A stretch of 64,000 nucleotides of DNA, from IMG/VR virus record IMGVR_UViG_3300009105_000002, positions 31,320 to 95,319 of that record. The stretch is one strand, 5' to 3'. Below are positions 18,801-26,649 of the stretch, piece after piece (positions within the stretch are counted from its first letter, which is position 1; every line of letters starts with the position of its first letter). This DNA comes from a virus. The notes below the pieces were generated by a model. That model had not been told where the DNA came from, made no database searches, and was given only the letters and a program-made list of their open reading frames with translations. A program made the translations under genes and the position numbers.

Positions 18801-19942
18801 CCTGCTCTCCGAGCCATAATAAGAGAATTGCCATCTATTGCCATACCACCCACTGGTCTTAAATTTCCCATTTGTTTGATTTGTGCAGGAGATAATTCTA
18901 ATATTTTTTCCCCTCCCTCGCTTGATTTAATTTCAGGCTTAACCGGAGGTAGCGGAATAGGTTGAGGGGTAACAGCTTTGACGGCTATCTTGGGCGGCGT
19001 AACTTTCACACCTTTTGCGGCTTGATCTAAAAGTTGTTGAGAGGGAGGCCCAAGTTCTATCGGCTTAACTACCTGCTGAACACCGGGTATATTGGCTGTT
19101 GGGCCGGTTATGGTTTGTCCGGCACCTGCTGTATATTCCGGAGTCGTTTTTACAATCTTATACATTTCCCTTGAAAGTCGAGATATTTTATCAAAGGTTC
19201 TTGGATCAAGCGTCCGCTTTAATTCCATTATGGCTTTTCTATCAAGAACACCTTGTTTTATGGCTCTATTTATATTGTCACCAACCTCAAATGTAATTTC
19301 TTTTGCGTTCCGGATTTGCTTTACAGTTTCATATTTTGCGAATTTATAGGCAGAAGGGCTTACCGCCATAAGATATAGATATCCAGAGGGGGTTCCTACG
19401 GCGTTCCCTAAAACTGATAATGCTTTTGAGGCACCGGGATTATATCCTAATTCATTGAATAATTGCTCATAACTATAAGGGTGTCCTTCATCTGCTTCGG
19501 CTAATCCTTGTCGCCAAAACCCCCTTACTCTTATGGGTGTTAATGGCTTAAAAGTTTGTCCGGAAATAGCTTTCCCCCACTCCTGCATTACTCTCGCTGA
19601 TCCGCTTGACTCTCGGGTTTGTGCTGCACCAAGTTCTTTTAAAGGAAACGCTTTAGCCGGATAACTTAACCCGGCTGTCAATACTTCGTGCATACCCATT
19701 TTAGGTATATTTGTGCCTTTGTATTTCTCGGGGGAAATCATTGGCATTAAGACTTTATTAAGGGCTATTTTTGAGGTTGACTCTGCTGCTGGACGGAGTT
19801 TTTCCGGCACGGCTTCTTCTACCTTTTTGACAGAAGCCATCTGTTCTTCGCTTTCACGCAGATATTTTTTACGAGGATCTATGTCTTCCCTGACAGGTTG
19901 GAACCCAGCAAGCCCTACTTCTTGAACGGGGATAAAAGGCAT
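12878..19942 (-). CDS. Giant polyvalent protein with protease, ART-like and DNA methyltransferase regions
   Basis: 2354 residues, last gene of the virion operon. Visible parts: zincin motif HERRH at 413-417; Glu/Lys-rich linker; an ADP-ribosyltransferase-like region from 'IHGTGSLGG' (about 698) to 'YDAVVFKNV' (828); a winged-helix segment (about 935-972); an N4/N6-type DNA methyltransferase with motif IV DVPY (1006-1009, usual form DPPY) and motif I DPFAGSG (1158-1164); a second zincin motif HEIGH (1630-1634); and one strong membrane helix (about 2070-2092). This is the 'polyvalent protein' architecture known from phages and conjugative elements, thought to be injected with the DNA and to disarm host defences. 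Domain edges are estimates. Confidence 0.75.
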   Translation of the reverse strand: MPFIPVQEVGLAGFQPVREDIDPRKKYLRESEEQMASVKKVEEAVPEKLRPAAESTSKIALNKVLMPMISPEKYKGTNIPKMGMHEVLTAGLSYPAKAFPLKELGAAQTRESSGSARVMQEWGKAISGQTFKPLTPIRVRGFWRQGLAEADEGHPYSYEQLFNELGYNPGASKALSVLGNAVGTPSGYLYLMAVSPSAYKFAKYETVKQIRNAKEITFEVGDNINRAIKQGVLDRKAIMELKRTLDPRTFDKISRLSREMYKIVKTTPEYTAGAGQTITGPTANIPGVQQVVKPIELGPPSQQLLDQAAKGVKVTPPKIAVKAVTPQPIPLPPVKPEIKSSEGGEKILELSPAQIKQMGNLRPVGGMAIDGNSLIMARRAGVIDFDLGDISPNDNVIIINKENIADKEYIAEHERRHHKFNKLQESQREQIRELVAIELKNPDSPLWRMVTFLKGDAFGEGEGGYSEDRIIDELFARGLIDKQYNQIVKSAKEKPEIPEWVKEWAKEGEKKFKPVKEVEPSAPKIPQEEKDLIMGMKSEIERGEAGKRIKTETGEWIGQGSTFPQWFRDAWTNLTKKKALDIIDKKEKGEKLTEKQEQIYKNLSEGYGNEERIREEREQLRKEKVSESEIEKTLRAGEAEGDPEGASKKDTEREPEWVTEKQPGESEEKPLRAKHFTTKEGKEALERGERFDFTKKPIHGTGSLGGEEKLGRFAGDRIYLSLEDRIWGKTSIREGEDKIVEVGGLEHLKELKKAGAETFYDYDKQKWMAKVGAKQVIKNLESVEYEIDKGAKIKVVDSIEAYREAEAEVGHPALHQEKEFFDALAKKYDAVVFKNVRKIAKETDHKFFKAILADQIIVLNEDKARIVKPSLAPEAKMSPTPLRPTEEQVEHKDLIKELKAEKPDATQKEFVFEKGKIVQKEKVKEAVKEEPKSIKQIAKETEILEPNVRRIVGVGAKEGTFKRVGKGVYVLRNQGRDVAYIHTGDALEIVPKLVDQGFKADMIFLDVPYKTPAVIGGNRGIKYDYITPEQFYTMVERLGQVMRTSDTPLIYMYSQAKSGLKEMQRYTDVFNRLEMIAVGKGEYTKLQKDGITRVRNMRGDIIEPEGIIVFNFSGKLTKPIKNLNFKLVRPRGYQTEKPRKMLKAMIEMTTEQGEVVFDPFAGSGVTIEQAVATGRKGVGVEISEKAVEEHIKPRVEKAAETPSKEMGAKAITDKVPDVNNPNKINYWEGNVYVEGWCDKCYAGTGFGEYEAQEKVNYAEDMTPKILQQKAKEKGLELIGGEFVETPDKDFIYGVTVGFYKKPVKGGGAGGSSVASKAPKGYGTIESKEEKVRITDRVKVEAGMPPPERINYIKEFLKILSPASVSNLAQVTSQVMRGGLAKLAHKDVTAIEALKKAHRAFTWMNKEDSYKFIDNMEKGLPQENEKLQAFSDVMRKLLDERRESVQNLGKGQLQNFYKNYFPHIWERFEHAKGVIAKIMGKKRLEGTKGFLKERTYMTIKEGLEAGLTPVSNNPVDLVLLKLHEVDRYVMAQNVIRDLKNRGMIRFVYSRKTPPQGFAKINDTAFTVYMPPEITKKEAFDSILVEQLMDVAKSLEIDTKRFVTIGGTRWGYAQWPSTVRTKFASPESVLAHEIGHILGYRFNLFNTFTAYKDTYVHTYVKGKKVGTEEVKPTKEAIEWRKNINEQWRALADARYKGIDAPASYKNYVRKYREKEAVLLEALIHAPEEFKKLAPDIYELFTKFLNEHGQLRPILDIRPSLVLGEADAKIKIPGFTTLGHYYAPKDVALIINNHLSPGLRTSDNKLIATGYNLVRGFGNILNQVNLSLSAFHGLNVTTDVWASTVGLGLRKLTIKGQLYQGLKDLITFPIAPIKVLWEGSRIKRAYKQQMDTIQDPKLRLKVDTMIRAGGRDRIDVFYYNQQIKALQKTFKDILVGSGIEKIAAMAKLPLNIFGSILETAAKPIMEWYVPTGKLGLFSKLAQSEMERAASGEINDEQLWYMLTKVWDSVDNRMGSLIYDNLFWNKTLKDVLMASVRSVGWNLGSWREYGGIPVDLGTAGARIRAGDKLLSHKMAYGIGAMIVYMIIGAIATYVLSGERPREIRDYFFPRTGRKNPDGSDERLSLPTYAKDIYAYATRPLQTFVSKRHPLIGLSMEQFRNKDFYNVMLYDEKDGLMEQLYDRTIHIKNYAKPFSFKNYERMQLTSPDPLLNILISITGIIAAPSYVARSNAQKLMYRYISERMPDTTRTEADFAKTLYRKVQKDRIRKGEVRPWQIKEEAIEVLGRDGYRKLAKDSRLTPFVESFKRLTLEEGLNVYSIATDDERKEILPVLRKKYRDADKPIEEDVKALYMELKISP

Positions 19943-20641
19943 TTAGATATCCTCCCATTCTCCGTTCCCTTTATACCTTTTTGAGACACCTTCGGCATTT
20001 TTATAAACCCTGCCGACTACCAAATTTTCTTCTGGAATCGGCTTTTTCTGAAACGCCCCTTTGACTTTATCTACTATTTCTCTAATGTTAATACCACCCT
20101 TTTTTTCAACAACAGGTTCTGGTGTTACTTCTTCTTGAACCTCTGGATATTTCGCATCAAAGAGATTGGCTAAATCTGCGTCTATCCCACGCCAATCAGG
20201 GCCAAGTTTACGCATTATATAATTCTCGGCTTCTATCCGTGCTTGTTGCCCTATTCCAAACTCCTCTTTATAACCAGAAGGATCAATATAGCCGCCGGCT
20301 GCAATTCCACCTTTTATTGCTTCTATCTGCGCCGGAGTAAACTTACGCTTAATAGACAGATCTCCTGATCCGGTTACATCTAAATACCGATTACCTGATC
20401 CACCTTCAACTTGGAAATCATCAAGGACGCCTGTTAAATGCTCTTTTTTTACGCCATATTCTGCCTTTGTTTTCTTTTTATGGAGCTCCGCTTGGAACGC
20501 CATTTCTTTGCCTAATTCCACGTTCTTATTATAAGCGTCCACGACACTATTTATGGCGTCGCCGGTTGGATTGACACCCGGCATTTGCGCCATTTGGACA
20601 CCTGTTTGAAACTGCTCCATAGGTAATCTTAATCGTCCCAT
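19943..20641 (-). CDS. Probable internal virion / ejection protein
   Basis: 232 residues, no membrane segment. N-terminal helical part ('AINSVVDAYNKNVELGKEMAFQAELHKKK'), then a Gly/Asp-rich middle and a basic C-terminus ending 'VYKNAEGVSKRYKGNGEWEDI'. It sits one base from the polyvalent gene and 12 bp from a large Gly/Ala-rich protein, the place where podoviruses encode ejection proteins. No family recognised. Confidence 0.55.
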   Translation of the reverse strand: MGRLRLPMEQFQTGVQMAQMPGVNPTGDAINSVVDAYNKNVELGKEMAFQAELHKKKTKAEYGVKKEHLTGVLDDFQVEGGSGNRYLDVTGSGDLSIKRKFTPAQIEAIKGGIAAGGYIDPSGYKEEFGIGQQARIEAENYIMRKLGPDWRGIDADLANLFDAKYPEVQEEVTPEPVVEKKGGINIREIVDKVKGAFQKKPIPEENLVVGRVYKNAEGVSKRYKGNGEWEDI

Positions 20642-20653
20642 ATTTTACCTCTC

Positions 20654-22117
20654 TTATGTGTAAGATACTTTGTCTAATCCAAGACCTTTCTGCATCATCA
20701 TACCTCCAAATTTACCGAAGATCTCCTTGAATTGTGCCGCTGTTGCATAATCTATGCCGTATTCAAGCATAATCCTGTCCAGATCCAATTGTGCTATATC
20801 GGCATATCTATTAAAGGTTTGCTCGTCTACGCCTAAAGCGGTGCGCATATCCTCGGCCTCTCTGGTCAAAAATTCCTGTTGGTGTTGGTGTTCAAGGTTT
20901 GCTATATAATTCGATTTCTTCTGTGCCCAATCGCTTTCCAATTTCATCATATCTTTTCTGAAAGCAGAATCGGTTTCTATATCGGCACCCGGTCGCAATT
21001 GCTTGTAGCGAGATACAAGGCTATCTTTTGCATCTTTATAAGCGTTATCAAAATTCGCTAACTGCGCTGTCTTGTAGTCTTCCGGTAATCCTGAATATTC
21101 TGCCCCTAAACGGCCTGTAAGTTTTTCAAGTCCCAATGTTCCAATCGGTGTAACAGCGCCATCTCCTCCTTTTATCTTTTCAGAAAGACTGGCGACTTCT
21201 GCCGATTCAGGCATTTCCGGTTGTTTCATGCCCTGCGCCGCCATAGGAATTGCAAAACCGGCTAAAGTTTTTGGCCAGCTTTTGCCCAGCAATTTTGTCA
21301 TAATACCGCCTTGAGAGGCGGCTGATGATGTTTGACCTGCACTTGGTAATCCTGCCTTTGCTACTGAGGGAGCCGGCCCTCCGTATAAACGACTTACATT
21401 ACCGGTAGTGGCAGGCTTTGCTATACCCTGCGCTCCAATTGAACCCGTTGATTTTGGCACCGCTGGCGTTGTTGTTTTTGGGATACTAAACGCGTCTAAT
21501 GCACCTGCAGTTTTTCCTGCTGTTGCAGTTTTTCCTGCTGCTGCTGCTGTTAATCCTGTGCCTGTAGCAGCCGTTTTTCCTGCCGTCAATCCTGCGCCTG
21601 CGGATCCTGCAAGTGATCCTGCACCTGCAGCCCCCACGGCTGCGCCTCCTGCAGTTAAAGTCGGAGCTGCAAACATTTGTCCTGCCGTAGCCATATTACC
21701 TCCGGCTCCTATGCCGCCTGCCGTATAACCGGTAGCAGGGGCAGCTCCTCCATATAAAGTAGTTCCAGTGGCAGCAGTGGTTGTTCCAGTTCCAGTAGCA
21801 GCTGGAGCAGCAGCCGCTCCTCCTCCGGCCATAAGGCCTCCCCCTAAAGCAGCGGTAAGGATTCCAATAGTAGCATTTCTCCAAGTTTTCTTATGCTTAT
21901 ATCTAATCCCGTCTTCATCTTCATGGTTGCTATATTTCGCTATCATTTCGTCCATTTCGTGATCAAGAGTCAACCTGTTAAGCCGGCCATCCCCTAAGTC
22001 CATAAGGAAAATTTTACCGTTTTTCCTATCACAAAGACCGAACGAATCTTTCGCATAGCGATAGGGCAAATTTTCAAATTTTTCCGGACTCATAACTTCA
22101 ATTGTAAACTTTGCCAT
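20654..22117 (-). CDS. Gly/Ala-rich internal virion protein candidate
   Basis: 487 residues from ATG 22117 (AAAGGAG upstream). Residues 1-75 form a small domain with 'RLTLDHEMDEMIAKYSNHEDEDG', a degenerate HExx-like motif seen in phage proteins. Then comes one hydrophobic Gly/Ala segment and about 180 residues of Ala/Gly/Thr low complexity with repeated 'TAGKTA'. The last 170 residues are helical ('YKQLRPGADIETDSAFRKDMMKLESDWAQKK'). Likely an ejected or membrane-inserting virion protein. Confidence 0.55.
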   Translation of the reverse strand: MAKFTIEVMSPEKFENLPYRYAKDSFGLCDRKNGKIFLMDLGDGRLNRLTLDHEMDEMIAKYSNHEDEDGIRYKHKKTWRNATIGILTAALGGGLMAGGGAAAAPAATGTGTTTAATGTTLYGGAAPATGYTAGGIGAGGNMATAGQMFAAPTLTAGGAAVGAAGAGSLAGSAGAGLTAGKTAATGTGLTAAAAGKTATAGKTAGALDAFSIPKTTTPAVPKSTGSIGAQGIAKPATTGNVSRLYGGPAPSVAKAGLPSAGQTSSAASQGGIMTKLLGKSWPKTLAGFAIPMAAQGMKQPEMPESAEVASLSEKIKGGDGAVTPIGTLGLEKLTGRLGAEYSGLPEDYKTAQLANFDNAYKDAKDSLVSRYKQLRPGADIETDSAFRKDMMKLESDWAQKKSNYIANLEHQHQQEFLTREAEDMRTALGVDEQTFNRYADIAQLDLDRIMLEYGIDYATAAQFKEIFGKFGGMMMQKGLGLDKVSYT

Positions 22118-22448
22118 GTTCCACTCCTTTCGTGTAAGTGCAAAACAAATCGTTTTTATTTCCATTAAATCTGAACCAACAAACTGATTCGATTTGTGGA
22201 AATCTTGTCTTAAAATAATGCCACATCTTCCCTTTTTTAATTGTAACGCCTCTCGAAACTATCTTGTCTAAATAAATAAACCTTCCGTTTAAATCTTCTT
22301 TTACAATAGACCACATTGGACGCTTATAGCATTTCTTGACATCATTTGTAACGAAATAAGTTACGATAGCCTTCCTTCTTTCTAACGGAATTACCCTCCC
22401 CTTTAATTTCATCACCAAAAAATACCAAAGCATTTTCATTAAAGACAT
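22098..22448 (-). CDS. Small conserved-type phage protein
   Basis: 116 residues from ATG 22448, overlapping the upstream gene's end by 10 bp and the downstream start by 20 bp. The pattern 'GRFIYLDKIVSRGVTIKKGKMWHYFKTRFPQIESVCWFRF' suggests a compact alpha/beta fold with a Trp/Arg-rich surface. Function unknown. Confidence 0.5.
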   Translation of the reverse strand: MSLMKMLWYFLVMKLKGRVIPLERRKAIVTYFVTNDVKKCYKRPMWSIVKEDLNGRFIYLDKIVSRGVTIKKGKMWHYFKTRFPQIESVCWFRFNGNKNDLFCTYTKGVEHGKVYN

Positions 22449-22915
22449 GCGCACCCGCCCATTATTGCGTAAATGATTATCTCCTCTGTATTTAAAACCT
22501 TGCCAAAAACTTTTATTTGCGGTTCCGTTTTGATAACTGCTCCAAAAAGCGGCATAGTAATTCCGAGAATAGGTATAGGCCATATATTCCGAACCACAAC
22601 AGCGATAGTGCCTCCGAGCAAGACTCCAATAACCAATCTCGTGCACACCGCAGCCCAAAACGGATTCTCTTTAGTAACCTTGTAATAAAAGAACCTGCCA
22701 ATTAAACTCCCTTGGTCTAAAGGCGGAGGGCCGTCGGGGATTCCATACCCTAATCGTAATGGCGCTGCGCTTAACAGCCCCCACCAATTCCATTTCGCCA
22801 AAGCAATTATTACCGGTATTCCTATTCGTCTCCAATTTTTACTCGTCCCTTCTGCTCCTGCCCAACCTCCTAAAAATCCACAAGTTATTATCAAAATTGT
22901 ATTTAGAATAATCAA
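22439..22915 (-). CDS. Polytopic membrane protein in virion operon
   Basis: 158 residues with three to four hydrophobic helices, Gly/Trp/Pro-rich loops ('KWNWWGLLSAAPLRLGYGIPDGPPP') and a C-terminal helix ending 'MGGCACL'. Overlaps both neighbours by a few bases. Possibly a counterpart of 8542-9015. Function unknown; lysis or envelope roles are possible. Confidence 0.5.
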   Translation of the reverse strand: MIILNTILIITCGFLGGWAGAEGTSKNWRRIGIPVIIALAKWNWWGLLSAAPLRLGYGIPDGPPPLDQGSLIGRFFYYKVTKENPFWAAVCTRLVIGVLLGGTIAVVVRNIWPIPILGITMPLFGAVIKTEPQIKVFGKVLNTEEIIIYAIMGGCACL

Positions 22916-23748
22916 TTTATCACCGCTATTTTAAAAGGCGTTCCGTTGACTATTAAATTAACGTATGCCGCTGAACTTACTACTGCTGCGCCGGCCATTG
23001 TATCTACTGCTACTCCAAAATCCCATCTATTTGTGCCTCCGTCAGTTGCTATTGGCCCTGTAAAATCCCCTGTCCTTGCCGTAAAATCCCCTGTCGCTGT
23101 AAGGTCTCCGGCAAAATTACCAGTTCCGGCTCTAAAATCGTGCGTGCCTATATTAACTGCCGTGCTCGCACTTGCATAAGGAACGATCCCTGTTAAACCG
23201 GTTCCAATCCCAAGATATGAAGCAGCGTTTATACTACCAGTCGTTAAGATATGTTTTGCCCCTAAATTAAGATTTGAAACCGCTCCTACGTATGGAAGTA
23301 TCCTTAGCCCTGTATCTACTTTTAAACCAGTCGCACTCTTTGAAAGCGTAGTGCCGTCTAAATTAAGGGCCATATAAAAATTAAGATTAGCACCGCTGTC
23401 AGCCGTAGCCAAACCCTCCCCGGCCGTTAAAATCCTTTCATACGCAAGATCGCCGTGCGTTGAAACCATTAAGTAAGTGCCATCAAGAGGAGCTCCTCCG
23501 TAGCCGGATCCGGCGAACCTCATCCACACCCATCCAGAATTGATCCAGAAGTATGTCCAAAAATCATTTCCTCCGGTAGAATTAGCCGATACCCTATAAC
23601 AAAATTCCCCTTCCCTGCCTGTCCAAGTTGGTGCAGCAGTAACTATCTGTGAAGAATATTTGCCGTAATCAAGGAGTAGCGTTACTTTATCCTTAAAATC
23701 TATGACCTCTTGAGGCATTTTATAGAAATCGTAATCGCCTACTTTCAT
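22912..23748 (-). CDS. Tail fibre/appendage protein
   Basis: 278 residues. N-terminal section 'VTAAPTWTGREGEFCYRVSANSTGGNDFWTYFWINSGW' is a carbohydrate-binding-like or particle-attachment module common in appendages. The rest is repeat-like fibre sequence ('NFAGDLTATGDFTARTGDFTGPIATDGG'). It lies after the nozzle-like gene, where podovirus appendage genes occur. Confidence 0.6.
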   Translation of the reverse strand: MKVGDYDFYKMPQEVIDFKDKVTLLLDYGKYSSQIVTAAPTWTGREGEFCYRVSANSTGGNDFWTYFWINSGWVWMRFAGSGYGGAPLDGTYLMVSTHGDLAYERILTAGEGLATADSGANLNFYMALNLDGTTLSKSATGLKVDTGLRILPYVGAVSNLNLGAKHILTTGSINAASYLGIGTGLTGIVPYASASTAVNIGTHDFRAGTGNFAGDLTATGDFTARTGDFTGPIATDGGTNRWDFGVAVDTMAGAAVVSSAAYVNLIVNGTPFKIAVIN

Positions 23749-25217
23749 GCTTTTCCCACTCCAAAGTCCGTGCTCATTAAATCTGTCCTATTGAGGTTCC
23801 ACGGATTTGCCTTACTACTGTCAGATGTAAGTTTATATTGATATACATTGCAAGTTATCGGAACGTCTATGAATTTTACAATCTGGTTAACGGATCCAGA
23901 TACAGCTAATTTAACAGTGTCTCTGTTTCTAAAAGTCCTATCGAAATTAAGGGCTTCACTATAGGTCAGAGTTCCAGAAGAAGTTTCCTCAAAATACATA
24001 CACATCTTACGTTGCTTTGAAACTACATTGGGGGCCTTATTGAACATGAACGGGCTCTCATACCACTCGTTTACCCCTGTGGCTCCCACGCCATTTCCAC
24101 TATCCAACATCCAGCAATACCCTTGATAATCAAACGCCATAAGATACTGCCTATTAGCGCTTTCAGCCATCGTCATATGAAAGAAATCCTTACCATACCT
24201 GTAAGGGAACCAAGCCCCTGTCCGGAGGTTTAAACACGCCATATGCGTAATTTTGCTTGATGGTGTAATCGCTACGGCTATTTTATAGAAGTTTTCATTG
24301 GTGTCCACTTCCGCAAAAGAGTTGGGAAGCTGACTATCGTCTATTTTTTCTAAGGCAAATTCACACATTTTATTATCGTTCTCGATCGCACCGGAAACTA
24401 TTTCGTCGTTAGATCCGTCAAATATCCTCACTCGCCTATCCCAACAAAGCATCATTATTACTTCGCCATAGTCCTTATAATTCACTTTCTTAATCGTGCC
24501 GGGAACGGCTCCAAAATCTTTCATTTCCTTATAATCGAAGTCCGGGTTGCCTCCAACATATGAAACCTTAAAAATCTTATATTTGGTCATTATGTAAAGA
24601 AGTCTTCTGTAAAGAACGGCTCCTGTAATTTCATCATCTTTTGAGGAAGGGAGACTGAACGAATTATCCCAATCGCCGTTTATCATTGAATTAAAATCCT
24701 CATAAGATACGAGCCTCTTATCAGCTTGGGAGTTCATTAAAAAAGCAAATCCTTGAAATTCTATTGAATATTTACAGTTATTCGCCGAATTTGAAAGAAC
24801 GGTCATTTGTGTTCCTGAAGTTCCGGCCCAATACAAAGGAACATCATAACTGTCGTTGGTAGCAATCAGGTAAGCCTTGATCCTATCAAAATACATTCTG
24901 CTTGCAGTTTGACTTGTTGCTATATGAGTAAAAGTGCTTCCTAAATTTGTTGAATAAAAAATGCCTGTTCCGGCCCCTACAATTAAATTTCTCGTGGAAG
25001 CGCCGGATCCGAAGTCAAAGCTCCCCCACCCTCCGGTATTTGCGGTAATGGCCCCGTTCATGGATTTAGCACCGTAGATTTTCTGCAATGAGCCATCCTG
25101 AAACTTCATATTCATACAGTTAGGCGACTGTCCTTCGCTTAAGGAAAATACATTCCTTATAGTGCTTAACCCGTCATTGTATTCTTTAGTTGAGGCGTCG
25201 CGAACTTTCTGTATCAT
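23745..25217 (-). CDS. Tail nozzle / DNA-stabilisation protein (P22 gp10-like)
   Basis: 490 residues, all-beta, with blade-like repeats each carrying 'W', 'Y' and 'G' at strand ends ('LIVGAGTGIFYSTNLGSTFTHIATSQTASRMYFDRI', 'MMLCWDRRVRIFDGSNDEIVSG'), which fits a beta-propeller body. Length and position after the connector match P22 gp10 or T7 gp12 nozzle proteins of short-tailed phages. Assignment is by fold pattern and context. Confidence 0.55.
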   Translation of the reverse strand: MIQKVRDASTKEYNDGLSTIRNVFSLSEGQSPNCMNMKFQDGSLQKIYGAKSMNGAITANTGGWGSFDFGSGASTRNLIVGAGTGIFYSTNLGSTFTHIATSQTASRMYFDRIKAYLIATNDSYDVPLYWAGTSGTQMTVLSNSANNCKYSIEFQGFAFLMNSQADKRLVSYEDFNSMINGDWDNSFSLPSSKDDEITGAVLYRRLLYIMTKYKIFKVSYVGGNPDFDYKEMKDFGAVPGTIKKVNYKDYGEVIMMLCWDRRVRIFDGSNDEIVSGAIENDNKMCEFALEKIDDSQLPNSFAEVDTNENFYKIAVAITPSSKITHMACLNLRTGAWFPYRYGKDFFHMTMAESANRQYLMAFDYQGYCWMLDSGNGVGATGVNEWYESPFMFNKAPNVVSKQRKMCMYFEETSSGTLTYSEALNFDRTFRNRDTVKLAVSGSVNQIVKFIDVPITCNVYQYKLTSDSSKANPWNLNRTDLMSTDFGVGKA

Positions 25218-25219
25218 TT

Positions 25220-26323
25220 TTACTCCCTGTAATCATATTCCTCAAAATCGCCCTCTAAATCAACCGAATCCAAGCGAGTTAGATACCTTACCTTTGCGTC
25301 CGTCATTATGGTTGCTGTTTTAACATGATGATAAGCATACATAGGATCATCTTGGTTACCTATCAATTCCCGCACTGCTCCGTGCAATACGGCCAAGTGC
25401 ATAAACGCCGGCATATCAGGAACAGAGCTGATAACATATTCTGCGCCTGCAACGGAAGAATTTGTGAAAAGAGTTGATACGGTCAGGGAGGAGTCGTGAG
25501 TAATGCCATTTATCCTGAACCACTCGCTATCCTCTTGTATGCCATTAGCGTTTACCCTGATATAATCGCCAGTATTCGCCTCTAAAAAGCGTGATCCTGT
25601 GCCTGTAACGGTGCTTGTGGATCCTGTAATAGTAATCGTGCCCATAGAAGTTTGTCGTAGAGGTTTTGCAACTCGGAAATAATCATACCCTAAAGCAATC
25701 CCATATTGAGGAGGAGGGATCAATTCTACTTGAGGGTTCCCCGCAGTATCATTTGATACAATCCGGCAACAGCTTGGAGTGCCCGGCGAGGCAGAATATT
25801 CCCTGTAATACTGAATATGTCGCTTTTCCGGAATAATAGTTTTCTTCCCACCTTGCCATAAGATAAGGCCTCCCTTGATTGGAAACCTATCAAAATCCGG
25901 CGCTAATGCGTATATAGGTTGAAAGATATTATAGCTTTGGCTTGAAATATTTGTAGTGCCGGCAATAGGAGGATTAACTGTGCCTCCCGTAGTATCGGTA
26001 AAAGTAAAATCATATACTACATCATTTCCTGAAATCTTAATTTTTCTGCCTGTCATACCTGCAATAAGCGTGGTTCCTGAAAAAGTCAACTGTGTTGCGC
26101 CTGTATTCGCTGAAACTGTGCCGGTGTTATATTTCTGGTCGCAGGTAATCGATGAACTTGCCTTCATAAACTCCCAATCAAATTTACCGCTTATCTCCTT
26201 CGTGGCCATATCGTTCACTGATCCACGCACTCTTGGTCGATCATTTTCAGAACCGGAACGTGAGATTTCGGCGGCGCGCTCAATGAGTTCAGTATAAGGG
26301 ATTTCGTTAATATTTTTGCTCAT
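25220..26323 (-). CDS. Head-tail connector / adaptor-like protein (podovirus type)
   Basis: 367 residues. N-terminal helical part 'IPYTELIERAAEISRSGSENDRPRVRGSVNDMATKEIS', then 'WEFMKASSSIT', 'LAPDFDRFPIKGGLILWQGGKK' and 'PQVELIPPPQYGIALGYDYFRVAKPL' as in adaptor proteins that bridge portal and nozzle. A beta insert is present, and a helical C-terminus ('HLAVLHGAVRELIGNQDDPMYAYHH') resembles the P22 gp4/T7 gp11 core. It lies 2 bp before the nozzle-like gene. Confidence 0.55.
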   Translation of the reverse strand: MSKNINEIPYTELIERAAEISRSGSENDRPRVRGSVNDMATKEISGKFDWEFMKASSSITCDQKYNTGTVSANTGATQLTFSGTTLIAGMTGRKIKISGNDVVYDFTFTDTTGGTVNPPIAGTTNISSQSYNIFQPIYALAPDFDRFPIKGGLILWQGGKKTIIPEKRHIQYYREYSASPGTPSCCRIVSNDTAGNPQVELIPPPQYGIALGYDYFRVAKPLRQTSMGTITITGSTSTVTGTGSRFLEANTGDYIRVNANGIQEDSEWFRINGITHDSSLTVSTLFTNSSVAGAEYVISSVPDMPAFMHLAVLHGAVRELIGNQDDPMYAYHHVKTATIMTDAKVRYLTRLDSVDLEGDFEEYDYRE

Positions 26324-26324
26324 A

Positions 26325-26468
26325 TCAAAACCTCACTTTGAATTTAAAACCTACGTATCTCTCTCCACTTGGAGTAGTTAAATTACCTATCTTTGTATGA
26401 GAACCTACAAAATAGATGACTTTCCCGACCCTAACTACTCCCCGAATTTTTTTAACAGTTCTTGCCCC
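26325..26468 (-). other. Open frame without a start; possible -1 frameshift extension of 26435-26647
   Basis: This frame has no ATG, GTG or TTG yet encodes a protein-like stretch ('GKVIYFVGSHTKIGNLTTP', ending 'YVGFKFKVRF') that fills the gap to the next gene. It is the -1 frame of the upstream gene, which carries the classic slippery heptamer A-AAA-AAA (26453-26447) in the right register 9 bases before its stop. Confidence 0.4.
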
Positions 26469-26647
26469 TTAAACAAAATCTTTTGTATCTTCTCTAAGGT
26501 GTCAGCTATTTTGTTTACGAGATGATCTTCTGCCGGTTGAAATACATTTATAATTCCGGCGAGCAATTTTAAAATAGCGCCTATAATACCCGTTGCCATG
26601 CTGATTACTTTAAGCAACCATGCGATTCTGTTGGTTATAAATCTCAT
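26435..26647 (-). CDS. Small membrane protein (holin-like)
   Basis: 70 residues. Hydrophobic from about residue 8 to 36 (one long or two short helices), then an amphipathic Lys/Glu helix. Upstream is a coiled-coil peptide gene, and the pair mirrors the 7210/7512 lysis-type pair. The last codons contain A-AAA-AAA, a possible -1 frameshift site (see 26325-26468). Confidence 0.5.
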   Translation of the reverse strand: MRFITNRIAWLLKVISMATGIIGAILKLLAGIINVFQPAEDHLVNKIADTLEKIQKILFKGQELLKKFGE

Positions 26648-26649
26648 AA

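Noticed and set aside
22449-22658. N-terminal extension of the 22098-22448 gene
   Set aside because: It overlaps the membrane protein gene almost fully and has Tyr/Cys/Arg-rich shadow composition; ATG 22448 gives a clean operon junction.
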